Positions 46,681 to 60,900 of a stretch of DNA of 64,000 nt are shown in pieces. The stretch comes from JABFSM01 sp963762545 (lineage in GTDB: Bacteria > Gemmatimonadota > Gemmatimonadetes > Gemmatimonadales > GWC2-71-9). The DNA is taken from assembly GCA_963762545.1 (NCBI GenBank), contig CAVXLC010000001.1:868001-932000 (forward strand), in the 5' to 3' direction. Below the pieces are notes generated by a model, which searched no databases, had not been told where the DNA came from, and saw only the letters and a list, made by a program, of their open reading frames with translations. Position 1 is the stretch's first letter. Every line of letters starts with the position of its first letter. Made by a program: the position numbers and the translations under genes.

Positions 46681-47213
46681 CAGGGCTTCTCCTCGGAACG
46701 CCGGCGGGCCAGCATCTCCCGGATGATCAGGACATCGTGCCGATCCCTGGGGCGGTCGGCGGCGATCTTGGAGCGCATGATGTCTTCCAGTCGCGCCACG
46801 GCGAGATCCGAGTCGAATACCGTGAAGTGTATCGCTTTGGGGGCGAGATCGTCGTAGCCGGCGGTGCCCGCCGGCACGAACGCCACATCGAGCCTCCCCG
46901 CTCGGGTCACCAGGTTCCAGGTCTCGGCGCGCGCGAGCATCGCGGAGGTGCAGTCAAACTCGAGTCCTTCCGGCACGGCCTCGGTATAGATCCTCGCCTC
47001 CAGTTCGCGAAGGGCGGCCGCCAATCGTTCGACATTGGCGGGACTTCGATCGGGAGTGACATCGGCATCGGCGGTAACCCTTGGGAAGCCCTGCATCCGC
47101 GCGCCGAGGGCCCCGATCAACACGTACTGGACCCGGTGCCTCGCGAGGGTCCGGATGAGCGCTTCCGGATCGAGGGCTGCGCCACCATCAGCCACGGCGG
47201 GTCGCGACGACAA
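46680..47213 (-). CDS. AbiEii-like minimal nucleotidyltransferase
   Basis: 177 residues. The nucleotidyltransferase fold is shown by YVLIGALGARMQG, then TADADVTP with the D-x-D metal pair (about residues 48-53), a third Asp in AGRLDVAFVPAG near 108, and a C-terminal LEDIMRSKIAADRPRDRHDVLII helix that matches the AbiEii/AbiGii and related toxin-like proteins. Its start overlaps the XRE gene by 26 nt; GTG 47195 would cut that to 8 nt. Together they resemble a regulator plus nucleotidyltransferase module of toxin-antitoxin type. It is directly followed by a kinase gene (1-nt overlap). Substrate and toxicity are unknown. Confidence 0.75.
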
Positions 47214-47514
47214 AACGATCGATGTTCGCGACCTCCAGAAGCCGCTGTTCCGGCGTGAGCCCGAGAATCCTCGGCACGTCGTCCAGCTCTTGCGGGTCGA
47301 GCACGAGCTTGGGCCGCAGCGACATGCCGAGCTCGAAGCCGGCGGCGTCCAGCAATCGCCGCAGGGTGTCGGTGGTCGGGCTGGTGGCTCCCAGCTCGAT
47401 GCGAGCCACCACGGATTGAGCCGTCCCAGCTCGCTGCGCCAGGGCCCGCTGACTCAGCCCGGCGCGCTCTCTGGCATCGAGCAAGATATGATCTGACAAT
47501 GGCTTAGATGTCAT
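47188..47514 (-). CDS. XRE-family helix-turn-helix regulator, candidate antitoxin/repressor
   Basis: 108 residues from ATG 47514. The HTH at about 10-60 reads ARERAGLSQRALAQRAGTAQ followed by SVVARIELGATSPTTDTLRRLLDAAGF, a standard XRE DNA-binding domain. A C-terminal TPEQRLLEVANIDRFV stretch is shared with regulators that accompany small nucleotidyltransferases. The alternative TTG 47520 lies inside the operator repeat and is less likely. The start is 4 nt from a perfect inverted repeat, arguing for autoregulation. It heads an operon with the nucleotidyltransferase and two kinases (47514 to 41667). Confidence 0.85.
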   Translation of the reverse strand: MTSKPLSDHILLDARERAGLSQRALAQRAGTAQSVVARIELGATSPTTDTLRRLLDAAGFELGMSLRPKLVLDPQELDDVPRILGLTPEQRLLEVANIDRFVVATRRG

Positions 47515-47517
47515 AGC

Positions 47518-47543
47518 CAATGATAGCTAAAAAGCTATCATTG
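47518..47543 (-). promoter_or_regulatory. Perfect 11-bp inverted repeat, probable XRE operator and promoter
   Basis: CAATGATAGCT (47518-47528) and AGCTATCATTG (47533-47543) are exact inverted copies around AAAA. It is strikingly AT-rich in this genome. On the minus strand the arm contains TATCAT about 7 nt before ATG 47514, which fits a -10 box and a very short leader or leaderless message. The XRE protein encoded next most likely binds it. It falls in the 46-nt gap after the stop of the upstream kinase at 47561. Confidence 0.65.
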
Positions 47544-47560
47544 CACAAGAGAGCGAGCGC

Positions 47561-50189
<2,629 letters not shown>

Positions 50190-50193
<4 letters not shown>

Positions 50194-52739
50194 CGGATCC
50201 CCTCGACGGTGAACAGCAGCGAGAACCGGTTGCGGGTCTCGTACACGTAGGTCCTGGCATCATCCGCGAGGGTAATGCGATTGAAATTGAAGAGCGCCGC
50301 GCTGATGGCCGGGGCGACCGAGAGGAGCGGCGTGCGGCGGCCGGTGGCAACGTCCACCCGGTCGATGCGCGGGCCCGACTCGGTGGCGGCCTGCACCCAC
50401 AGCGCGGCGCCGTCGGGACTCCAGCGCAGCACACTGTCGGCCCCGATGCCGGAAACCTGTTTCGGCGCGCCGCCGCCGATGGGATAGATCCACTGCAGAC
50501 TGTCGCGCCGGACCAGGACGGCACCACCATCGGGCCGCAGCAATGCCGTGCTGGAGCTGTCCGGCGTCACCGGTTCCAGCGCGGACCCGTCCGGCGGACT
50601 CTTGAAACAGCGGGCACTCTTGCCCGGCGGCGTCCCGCAGACCAGGAAGGAGGCGCCGTCCGGGAAAAAGTCGACCGAGGTGATGGATTCGAGCCCGGCC
50701 CAGTGAAGGGACCGCGGCTCCCCGGGCCCGATCGGGTACACCACGTACTGGGTGGGTGTGGTCGGCACCTGCCCGATGACCCAGCGATGATCGCGGGAAA
50801 TGGCCCGCGCCGAACCCTCCCCCAGCCGAATGGCCGGAGAACCATCGGTTTTCCGGAGCATCAGCGCATAGTGCCCGCCGGCGACGACCGAGACGTCGGT
50901 AAACGCAATGAGACTGCCGTCACCGGAAAGAATCGGCATGATCGAGCTGTCCAGCCAGGAAAAGTCGCGCTCGCCATTCCAGTTGGGGGAGTGGCCGGTG
51001 AGGCGGCGCGGCTGATCGTCTCGCGTCACCAGCCAGCGCCCGTCCGCGGCCATGTCCTGCATCGTGAGGGAGCCCGGGCTGGGAAGGACGAGGCGGGTCT
51101 GACCATGCAAGTCGGCGCTCTGCACCTGGTAGTTGCCGCCCTGATCGGAGCCGGAGAAGAACAGCGCGCGGCCATCGGCTTGCCACACCAGGCCCTCCAG
51201 GCCCCAGAAATCACGGCTCACCGTGGTGGTGACCTTCCCCGTTTGATCGACCACCATCACGAGGCCGCGGTCGTCTCCCTTGTAGCTGTGCTTGAAGAAG
51301 GCGACCCGATCTCCCCCCGGCGCAATCCGCAGGTCCGAGAGGTCGCCACCGGGGTCGCTCTGATAGAGCACCTTGCCGATGGGATACTCGAGCCTGACCC
51401 GGCCTCCGTTCGCACGCGTGACGGCCAGTTGGGTGCCGTCGGGCGACCAGTCCGCCTCCTGGACGTTTTCGCTGACCTCCCGGGGCGTCCCGCCACCCAA
51501 GGGCATCCGGGCCAGGGTCCCGGTGAACATCCGGTGGTTGACGTAGCGCGCGTGGGTCAGGACGGCGAGCTCGCCGGTCCGGGAGACGGCGAGCAGCTGG
51601 GTCGAATCGGGTCCCAGCTGCTCGGGCTCAGGGTAGTCGGGACGGATGACGTTGAGCCGGGGAACCGGGCCGCGGGAGCTCGCGCTGTACACGACGGTGC
51701 GGCCGTCAGGGCCCCACCGCGCGACGAAAATGGCCTCCTGCCGAAAGCTGTTCTGGGTCATCACGATCCGGGTGAGATCGGTGCCGGCCCCCTTCCGGCG
51801 CAGCAGAACCAGGATCACCGCCAGGCTCGCGACCAGCCCGGCCAGCGCCAGCCAGCTGCGCCGGTCCGCCAGCCAGGGCTGGCTCCGGCTCGCAGTTCTC
51901 GGCCGAGCGGGTCCGGTCAGGGCATTCGCGAATTCGGAGGCGGTGGCGAACCGGTCGGCGGGAATCTTCTCCAGCGCCGTGAGCACCGCATCCTCGACCT
52001 GTTCCGGGACCCGCTCGCGCAGCCGGCGCAGCGAAGCGGGTCTGTCGGTCATCACCTTGGCGACGATGGCCTGGGCGGTCGAGCCGGTGAAGGGCGGGTC
52101 ACCGGCCAGCATCTCGTAGGTCATCGCGCCGAGCGCATAGACATCGCTGCGCGGCGTGAGCTCCCGGTCGCCCATGGCCTGCTCGGGGCTCATGTAGTGT
52201 GGCGTGCCGAGCGACATGCCGGTCTCGGTCATCCGGCCGCCGGCGCTGCTCGCGGCCAGCGCAATCCCGAAGTCCGCCACCAGGGCTCGGCCATCGTGGA
52301 GCAGGATGTTCTCGGGCTTGATGTCGCGGTGGATGATGCCGTGGCGGTGGGCGTAGTCGAGCGCTCCGGCCACTTCCGTGGCGATCCGCACCGCATCGGG
52401 AATCGAGAGCTGCTTTTCGCGGTTGAGCCGGTCCCGCAGCGACTCTCCCTCGACGAACGGCATCACATAGAACAGGAACGAATCCGCGGCGCCTGAATCG
52501 AAGAGCGCCAGGATGTGCGGGTGCTGCAGGTGGGCGGTGGTCTTGATCTCGGTGAGGAACCGCTCGGCGCCGATGACCGCGGCCAGTTCGGGGCGCAGCA
52601 CCTTGATCGCCACCTGGCGGTCGTGCTTGAGGTCCTGCGCCAGGTACACCGTGGCCATCCCGCCCTGGCCCAGCTCCCGCTCGATCCGGTAGCGGTCGGC
52701 CAGCGCGGCAGCGAGACGCTCGGGGCGATTCGACGTCAC
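50190..52739 (-). CDS. Transmembrane Ser/Thr kinase with propeller-like sensor domain
   Basis: 849 residues from GTG 52739, overlapping the upstream stop by 4 nt. Kinase domain 1-280: GQGGMATVY (25-33), Lys46 of VAIK, HRDIKPEN (137-144), DFG (156-158) and TETGMSLGTPHYMSPEQ. A helix at about 298-318 (WLALAGLVASLAVILVLL) is followed by an outer region of about 530 residues with WSPDGTQLAV, GP-GRTVVYSASS- and APGGDRVAFF-type blades. Active-site residues are all present. The kinase N-lobe is nearly identical in stretches to the remnant at 41280. Confidence 0.93.
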
Positions 52740-55722
52740 CGGGCAATCCTCCGCGCCAGTGCCGCGCGTTCCGCGATCACCGAATCCCGCTGGGGCTTGA
52801 GTGGCGCATCAGGATTGGTGCGCAGCGTGAGGTACGAATCGTAGGCGCGGATCGCACCGGTGGTATCGCCGGTAAGCGCAGCCAGTCGGCCCTCCTGTCG
52901 GAGAAAAGCCGGGAGGCTCCAGAGGTAGGCGGGAAAGTAGTCCACTTCACGGCGGCGGATCGCGGCGAGCGCGGCGGGGAGGTCGCCCTGCGCCGCGCGC
53001 AGCCGTGCGACGGTGAAGTTGGCAAACGCCGTCGGCGCGAAGTTGGTGGTTCCGGTGAAACCCCGCGGGTCCTGACCCATCAGGGAGTCGAGCTGGTCGA
53101 GAGCCGGCCATCGGGCATGAACCGCCGGCGGCCTCTCCGACAGCACCTGCAGGAGCAATGGGCATACGCGGAGATCGAGGTGCTCCCATTCTTCCGACGG
53201 GATGGTCGGGTGATCGCCGGCAGCGAACGCGCGCAGCCGCCGGATCGCGCCGGCCACACCGGAGGTATCGCCACCGGCGACCCGGAAGAGTGCTCCGAAG
53301 CAGTCCTCCACCGGCGGCCAGCGGATCACGCTGCCGGGCGCGGTCAGCCGGTTTTGACCGGCAGCCTCCCGGGCAAGGACCGTGGCAGCCATCTCACGGT
53401 GCACCGGTTCAATCAACGCCTGCTGGATCAGGGTGCTGCTCCACTGCACGCCGGTCGCCAATCCCGAATTCAAGTAGCCGAGATCGGTGCGGCCCTCGGC
53501 GAACCGCAGGGCCAGGCGGCCCAGGTCGGCACCGACGCGCTCCGGCGCGGTGGTCGCTTCGCGCTCCAGCGAGTCGACCGCCCAGCGGGCGTCGCCCAGC
53601 GGCAGGGCGAACGCGGCGCTATGCAGGGTCAGCTTCACCAGCTTCTGCATGACGTCGGTGCGGCTCAGTCCCGTCGCCCGGTTCCGCCAGCGGCGCACCG
53701 CCGCGCTGTCGCCGAGGGTATGCGCCGCGGCCCACAGATAGAAGTCGTCGGTGAAGCCGGAGGTCACTCGCGCTTCCAGGAGACGCGAGTGACGCGCAGT
53801 GGCTGCGCTGTCGCGGACCGCCATCGCGGTGATAGAGTCGCTCGCCGATCGCCGAGCGTGAAACTCGAGTCCAGCGCGATCGCGCGGTCGAGTGCCTCGG
53901 CGGATCGCGCCGCCCAATCCAAGCGGCTGGCGGCCACACCGTAGTGGGACAGCAGCTGGCCCAGGAGCAGCCAGTGCTCGGGGCTGTCCGCGGCCGCTCG
54001 GCGGCCCGTTCGGCCTGGGCGATGATCTTCGCGAGGGTGGACGGGCCGCGGGTAGTTGGGACCGACGGTCGGGATCGCGAGAAAGAGGGCACGATCGCGG
54101 GAGCCCAGACGGTCGCGCAGACTCGCCACGAGCGGCACGACTGCCAGCCCGCCGCTCTCGAAGACGTTGCCGATCCACGCATTGGTGGTGACCATGCGCG
54201 AATGCCGCATCGGCGAAGGTCGAGTCGCGGGCGAGGGCGCGGCCGAATCCAGCGCCATCGCTCCGAAGTAATCGCCCCGGCGGGAGGCCTTGCGGCCGGC
54301 CAGGTAATTCTGGAGCGCGTCGAGCGGCGCGGCGGCCAGGCCGGCCTGCCGCTCTGCGGTCACGCCGGCACCGCGAATGAGCAGCGCCGCAGTCAGGCGA
54401 TCGACGAGCACGGCCACGCTGTCCGGTGCCCCGACGACCTTCTCCTCAGCCACCACCTTTCCGTCACTGACCTGGATGAGCCAGCCGTTGAGCGTGAGAT
54501 CGGTCGGCGTAGCGATGGCGCTGCCGAGCAGTACGCGGCCGGCTCCGAGCTGGCGCGCAAGGGTCCGGGAAGCGTCTTCGGAGAGATCGTCCTTCTCGTT
54601 GCCGACGGCCCGCCGCCATGCGGCGAGGAGCGTGCGCGGCTCGACCGTTCGCGCACCGGAACCGGTGCTCAGGCGGGCCTGCAGCAGGTCGAGCATCGAT
54701 TCGCGCAGGTAACCGATCGATGGACCACCGACCCGGAACGGCAGCACCGCGATCACGTCGGGATCCAGAGCCGCACCGGTCGTACGCCCACGGAAACCAG
54801 AACCAGGCGACCGCGGCGATCAGGAGCACCCCGAGTGCCGCAATGCCGACCCGCCGAGCGATGCGGCGAACCGGCTCACGCGCACTGTCCTGAAGCGCAG
54901 CAGCAAATTCCGGCGGCGGTGGCGAAGCGATCGGCCGGTGCGCGCTGCAGCGCGCGCTGCAGCGCCGGTCACTGCACCTCGGGGACCGTGTCGCGCAGCA
55001 CCCGGGCGCTCGGCGCCGTGGTGCCGAGCACGCTTGGCGATGATCGCGCTGCGCGGTCGGCGCCGGTGAACGGCGGCTCGCCGGTGAGCATCTCGTAGAG
55101 GACGGCTCGCCAGGGCATAGACGTCGGCCCGCGCATCCACGTCGGCCTGTCCCCCATCGACTGTTCCGGGCTCATGTAGGCCGGCGTGCCGATGGCCATG
55201 CCCGTCGCGGTGATCTGGGCGCCGCCCGCCGCTGCACCGCGCGCGCGATGCCGAAGTCGGCCACCAGCGCGTGACCGCTCGTGGAGCAGGATGTTCTCGG
55301 GCTTGATGTCGCGATGGACGATGCCGCGCTCGTGGGCGTAGTCCAGCGCGTCCGCCACCTCGGTGGCGATGCGCACCACCTCGCCGATCGGGAGCTGTTG
55401 CTCCCGAGTGAGCCGGCTCGCGGAGCGTTTCGCCCTCGACGAAGGGCATCACGTAGAAGAGGAATCCGTCCGCCGCGCCCGAATCGAACAGCGGCAGGAT
55501 GTGCGGGTGCTGGAGATTGGCGGTGAGCTCGATCTCCGTGAGGAAGCGCTCGGCGCCCAGCACCGCGGCGAGCTCCGGGTGGAGCACCTTGATGGCCACC
55601 TGGCGGTGGTGCCGGACGTCCTCGGCGAGATACACCGTGGCCATGCCGCCCGCGCCCAGCTCCCGCTCGATCCGGTAGCGGTCGGCCAGCGCCGTGGCGA
55701 GGCGGGCCGGCGGCCCCGTCAC
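52736..55722 (-). pseudogene. Ser/Thr kinase with TolB-N-like/TPR sensor, many frameshifts
   Basis: ATG 55722 overlaps the upstream kinase stop by 4 nt. The N-lobe is intact (GAGGMATVY, VAIK, HPHILPLFDSG) to about 55420. Then the frame changes at about 55418, 55277, 55232, 55153, 55106 and several more down to about 53840. Correct pieces can be followed across frames: HRDIKPEN, GHALVADFGIARA, AYMSPEQSMG, VDARADVYALA, LYEMLTGEPPFTGA, APADRFATAA, a membrane helix (LLIAAVAWFWFPWA), IAVLPFRVGGPS and TPR-like stretches. From about 53840 the frame is clean to the stop at 52736 (about 370 residues, including SDSITAMAVRDSAATA). No amino-acid decay is seen beside the indels. The gene may be intact in the organism with about 995 residues. 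Confidence 0.8.
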
Positions 55723-57995
55723 GGCGCCACCGCATTCGCGAACGCTTCCCAGCGCCCCCGCGCCTTCGCCATGATCCGCTGGTACTCCGGCAGGCCCCGC
55801 AGCGGCGCCATGAACGGGCAGAACTTGGTCATGAACTCACAGGCGTAGAATCCCTTGTCCACCGCCTCCTCGACCACCACCAGCGCCCGCGCGGTCTCTC
55901 CCGCCATCGCATAGGACTCGGCCAGATGGAAGGTGAGATGGAAATCCAGCGGCGCGGTGTTCACCGGCGCCAGCGCCGCGAGCCCGCCGGCACGGTCCCC
56001 CTGGAGCGACGCCACCAGCGAGGCAAGCTGCCAGGTGTAGGGCACCATCGGCCCATACGCCACCAGCCACCTGGCCTCCTCGGCGGCGAGCGTGACCTCC
56101 CCCACCAGCGCGTAGGTGTACCCGATGGTCCAATGGATGATGTAGCCGGTGGGATCCAGCTCCAGCGCGCGGCGCAGGGTTGCCGGCGAGCCTTCGAATC
56201 GCCCGGCGAACCATTCGGTCACCCCGGCCGCCAGCCAGGAGAGCGCCGAGAGCGGGTCGATCGCCATCATCTGGCGGGCCGGGGCCGCCGCCAGTTCGAC
56301 GTGCCCGGCATTCCAGTAGGTGACGATCAGCCAGAAGATCGAATCGGTGTCGTTGGGGTCCCGCTCGATCGCGGCGAGAAAATGCCGGACCGCCTCCGGG
56401 TGATGTCCCCGCTCGAACGAGACATATCCGTGCAGGGCGTACCCGTACGGCGCATCGGGAGCCATCGCCAGCAGCGCGTCGGCCTGGACCGCGCACTCGG
56501 CCAGGATCGCCGGATCCCCGAGGCCGGCCTTGACCAGCGCGACATCGGCCCACGCCAGCAGCCCGAGGAGTGGCGCGGTCCGGCCCTCGATCTGGATCGC
56601 CTGGTTGAGCAGATCCTTGCCGCGCTGCATGGTCGGGCCGAGGCCCCGCAGCTCCTGCCGGGCCTCGAGATAGAGCTCGAAGGCCCGCGCATTCTGAATC
56701 GGACGCTGCGCCAGCCGGCGGTCCTCGTCGCGGCTCAGCTTCACCCCCAGCGCCTTGACGATCTCCCGCGACACCCGCTCCTGCACTTCAAACACGTCGT
56801 CCATGGTGCCGCTGTACTTCTCCGACCAGAGCTGCGCGTCCGCCTCGGCGTCGATGAGCTGCGCGGTGATGCGCAGACTCGACCCCGCGCGCCGTACACT
56901 CCCTTCCAGCACGTAGCGGACGCCGAGCTCGCGGCCGATGGTGCGGACGTCCTTGTCGGTGCGCTTGAAGCGCATCGCGGAGGTGCGCGAGATGACGCTC
57001 AGCGCCTTGACGCTGGCCAGGTCGGAGATGATTTCCTCGGTGAGCCCGTCGCTGAAGTACTCGTCCCCGGAATCCGGGCTGCGATTGACGAACGGCAGGA
57101 CGACCAGCCCCGCCGCCCGGGCCGGGCCTTCCCTGATTGGAACGGTTGCCTGCCAGGTTGCTCCCGAGGGGGTCAGCAACGACTTCGCGAACTCGGCGGC
57201 GGTCGCGGGCCGCTCGGCCGGATCCGTCGCCAGGACCCGCTGCACCGCGCCGCTGAGTTGCGCGCCCACGTCCGGTCGGTGGGCGATACACTGCGGGGGC
57301 GCCTCGGTGAGGCGGCGTGCAATGGTACGCTGCGGGGTCGGGGCGGCGAACGGCGCCTCACCGGTCAGCATCTCGAACAGGACGCAGCCCAGGCTGTAGA
57401 GATCGCTCCGGCCGTCGAGGCTGTCATCGGCCAGCACCTGCTCGGGGCTCATGTAGGCCGGGGTGCCGACCGCCAGCCCGGTCTGGGTCAAGTGGCCGCC
57501 GTCGAGGGTGCTGACCGCCTTGGCAATGCCGAAGTCCGCCACCACCGCGTGGCCGCTCTCCAACAGGATGTTCTCCGGCTTGATGTCCCGATGAATCACC
57601 CCGTGGGCGTGGGCGTAGCCCAAGGCATCGGCCACCTCCCGCGCGATCTGCAGCGCGTCGTCGATCGCCAGCGGCTTCTCCCGGCACAACCGGTCCCGCA
57701 GCGACTCGCCTTCGATCAGCGGCATGACGTAGTAGAGGAATCCGCCGGCCTCCCCCGAGTCGTACAGCGGCAGGATATGCGGATGGCGCAGGTTGGCGGT
57801 GGTCTCGATTTCGCGGAGGAACCGCTCCGCGCCGAGCGCGGCCGCCAGCTCGGACCGCAACACCTTGACCGCTACTCGCCTGCGATGCCTCACGTCTTCG
57901 GCCGCGTAGACCGTGGCCATCCCGCCCGCGCCGAGCTCGCGCTCGATCCGGTAACGATCGGCCAGGGCGGTGCGGAGGCGCTCGCCTTCCGTCAT
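55719..57995 (-). CDS. Ser/Thr protein kinase with TolB-N-like and TPR domains
   Basis: 758 residues, ATG 57995, 3 nt after the stop of the BNR-repeat gene. Kinase domain 1-275: GAGGMATVY (22-30), Lys44 of VAVK, HRDIKPEN (135-142), DFG (154-156) and TQTGLAVGTPAYMSPEQ. No membrane helix was found after it; GLVVLPFVNRSPDSGDEYF at about 300 starts a TolB-N/adenylate-cyclase-associated-type domain with VLEGSVRRAGSSLRITAQL, then TPR-like helices (AIERDPNDTDSIFWLIVTYW, ALELDPTGYIIHWTIGYTY). It is the most similar kinase here to the one at 11126. Active-site residues are intact. Confidence 0.93.
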   Translation of the reverse strand: MTEGERLRTALADRYRIERELGAGGMATVYAAEDVRHRRRVAVKVLRSELAAALGAERFLREIETTANLRHPHILPLYDSGEAGGFLYYVMPLIEGESLRDRLCREKPLAIDDALQIAREVADALGYAHAHGVIHRDIKPENILLESGHAVVADFGIAKAVSTLDGGHLTQTGLAVGTPAYMSPEQVLADDSLDGRSDLYSLGCVLFEMLTGEAPFAAPTPQRTIARRLTEAPPQCIAHRPDVGAQLSGAVQRVLATDPAERPATAAEFAKSLLTPSGATWQATVPIREGPARAAGLVVLPFVNRSPDSGDEYFSDGLTEEIISDLASVKALSVISRTSAMRFKRTDKDVRTIGRELGVRYVLEGSVRRAGSSLRITAQLIDAEADAQLWSEKYSGTMDDVFEVQERVSREIVKALGVKLSRDEDRRLAQRPIQNARAFELYLEARQELRGLGPTMQRGKDLLNQAIQIEGRTAPLLGLLAWADVALVKAGLGDPAILAECAVQADALLAMAPDAPYGYALHGYVSFERGHHPEAVRHFLAAIERDPNDTDSIFWLIVTYWNAGHVELAAAPARQMMAIDPLSALSWLAAGVTEWFAGRFEGSPATLRRALELDPTGYIIHWTIGYTYALVGEVTLAAEEARWLVAYGPMVPYTWQLASLVASLQGDRAGGLAALAPVNTAPLDFHLTFHLAESYAMAGETARALVVVEEAVDKGFYACEFMTKFCPFMAPLRGLPEYQRIMAKARGRWEAFANAVAP

Positions 57996-57998
57996 CTG

Positions 57999-60900
57999 CT
58001 ATTCCGGAAGCGACAACGGAGCTTGCCCCGCCGCCTTCCGCTTCGCGTTGAACGCCGCGAGCCCCGTGGTCTTGAGCGCGGTCCATTTGGCCATCACCTC
58101 GGCCGACTGCGCCTTGGCCCGACCGCACGCCGCCACCTGCCCGGCGGTGGGCGCCACATCGGCGCCTTGCATGGCCATGGCCGCGGCCATCATTCCGCTG
58201 CTTGCGCTCTCCAGGGTCGGCGGGCCGGCCGGGCCCCGGCCGAAGAACCGGCCCCGGCCTCCCCGGGCCGGCGGGGGAGCCAGCGACTCGACCTGGGCCT
58301 TGAACGCATCCACGTCGCCGCCGGACAGCTTCTGCAATTCCGTGACGAGGGCCCGGGCCTGCGCCTGCGCCGTGCGCGCGGCCACCGCACCGTCGTACAT
58401 CTCCCGGGACAGCGTGGCCAGCTGGGTCAGCCCGAGGGCGGGTGTCGTGACCCGCGGGTCCAGACGCAGGGTGAGCGGCTGGGTGACCGACTTCCCGTGG
58501 GCGGTGAGCCGCACGGTGTACGTGCCCGGCGGCGCCCAGGGCGCGTTGACGTCCGGATAGGTGTGGTGCGGCACCGCGCCGGTGGCACCCTCGTCCCCCG
58601 CATCCTCGATGTCCGGGGCGGGGAAGGGCTGGTAGTGCAGATCCCACCAGACCCGATGCATTCCGGCCTCGGTGCCGATCTTCATTTCCGGGGCGGGCCA
58701 GTAGAGCGGCAGCCCGCAGTAGGTGGCGGTGGGCCGCTTCCGGCAGACCTGGTCGTACGCGGCCATGTCGACACCCGGTTCCGGGTCGAGCACGGGATCG
58801 GTGCTGGAGTAGGTCCGAATCACTTTGCCGGCGCGATCGAGGATGTCGATCGTCACCGGGCCCGCCGCGGCTTCTGGCAGGTAGTAGTCGAGGATTCCGC
58901 CCGGCGGAGGATTCTCCCCCGCCGGCAGCTCGGGCGGCCAGGGGGTGGGCTCGTTGGTGCCGAAGCGCACCCGCACCGCGGTGGCGGGCCTGACCAGATA
59001 CGGCGTGCCGGAGGTCTGCGCCGCCCGAATGGCCGCCTCCTGACGGAGCGGGGTCACGTCGTCGAGGATCCAGAAGCCCCGGCCATGGGTTCCCGCGACG
59101 AGATCGGCGCAGAGACAGGTGCTGTCGTCTTTCACCTGGAGGTCGCGCACCGAGATGGCCGGCATGTTACCCCGGAGTGACCGCCAGTGGTCGCCGTCGT
59201 CGAACGATACCCAGACCTGGGCATCGGTCGCGGCGTAGAGCAGCCCCTTCTGGCGGGGATCCTCCCTGATCGAGTTGGCCGGAGCGTTCGAGGCGATCCC
59301 GGTGTTGATCTCGGTCCAGCTCTTGCCCCCGTCGTGGGTGCGGAAGAAGTGCGGGCTCATGTCGTCGATCCGCATGGTGTTGGCCGCCGCGTAGGCGGTG
59401 AGCGGATCGAAGTGGCCGGCGTCGATGTTGAAGATGCGGGTCCACGGCTTGATGGCGGGGGGCGTGACGTTGCTCCACTTCACGCCGCCGTTCATCGTCA
59501 CCTGGATGTTGCCGTCGTCGGTGCCGGCCCAGATGATGCCCAGGCTCCGGGGCGAGAGCGACAGCGCGGTGATGGCGCCCAGCGGCGAGGGCGTCACGGT
59601 GCTCGCATACTTGCCCGCGCTCGCCGGCGGGGTCCAGCTCGGGCGGGCCAGGTCAGGGCTGATCCGGGTCCAGCTCCGCGCATGGTCCGCCGATTTCCAG
59701 ACGACATTCGAGGTGTAGAAGAGCACGCCGGGATCCACCGGCGACCAGAGGATCGGCATGGTGCGCACGTTGCGCCCGAAGCCGCCGGCGCGCGCCGTCT
59801 GGTCGGGGCCGACCTGGGTGGTCTGGCCGGTCTTGCGGTTGTAGAGCGACACGCCGTTGCGCGCGCTGCCGAACACCAGGTCGGGATTGCGGGGGTCGGG
59901 CGCCGCGATGCCGTATTCCTGGATGTTGACGGGATGCCAGTCGTGGAACGTGATCTCACCGTCCATTGAGCGGCTGTCAACGCAGGCCGAGCCGGAATCC
60001 TGCTGCCCGCTGCAGACCCGGTACGGGAAATCGTTGTCGGTGGAGACGTGGTACATCGCCGCGGTAGGCTGGGTGTACCAGTTGCTCCAGGAGCGGCCGC
60101 GATTGGCCGAGACCACCCCACCCTGATCCGACACGGCGAGGACGATGTTCGGGTGCTCCGGGTTCACCCAGATCTTCTGATAGTCGTCGCCGCCGGGGGC
60201 CCCGCGCACCGCCGACCAGGTGAGCCCGCCATCCTCGGTCCGCCACATGACGGTGGACGCGCTGTACACCACATTGGGATCCTTGGGGTCCACGACGATG
60301 GTGGGGAGGTCGCCCCCGCCGATGCGCACCAGGGGTCGGCCATCCGGAGTCGGCATCGTCGCATTGGCCGGGGCGTCCGGCCCGTGGATCGCCAGGAACC
60401 AGTGCTCTCCCGCGTCGGTGGACTTGTAGAAGCCCACCGGACCCGAGCCACCGGTCGCCGTGGCCGCCGCCACCATGGCGTAAAGGATCTGCGAGTTGCT
60501 CGGCGCGATGGCGATGTTGGCCTGGAGGACCGACGGCAGTCCCCCGGTGAGCTGCTTCCAGGTGGTGCCGCCGTCGGTGGACTTGAAGATCCCGTTTCCG
60601 CCGCCGCCGAATCCGCCCCCTTCCCAGAAGGCCTGTTGCTGCTGCCAAAGGGTGGCATAGACGACGTTCGGGTTCGAGGGGTCGATGCGAACGTCGTTGC
60701 CGCTGGTGTATTCGTCCTTGTAGAGCACCTTCTCGAAGGTCTGCCCGCCATCGGTGCTTCGGAAGATGCCGCGCTCCGCGTTGGGTCCGTACGGGTGGCC
60801 CAGCGCGGCCACGAAGAGCCGGTTGGGATTGCCCGGATCCACGTCGATCATCGCGATCATCTGGCTCTCGCGAAGGCCGAGATGGGTCCAGCTCTTCCCC

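Noticed and set aside
47518..47520. TTG as start of the XRE gene
   Set aside because: It lies inside the perfect inverted repeat; ATG 47514 keeps the whole HTH domain and leaves the operator intact.
55926..59180. Plus-strand open frame of 1084 codons opposite the kinase and BNR genes
   Set aside because: The composition is Arg/Gly/His-rich without any recognisable fold, while the minus strand holds intact kinase and BNR motifs over the same span.
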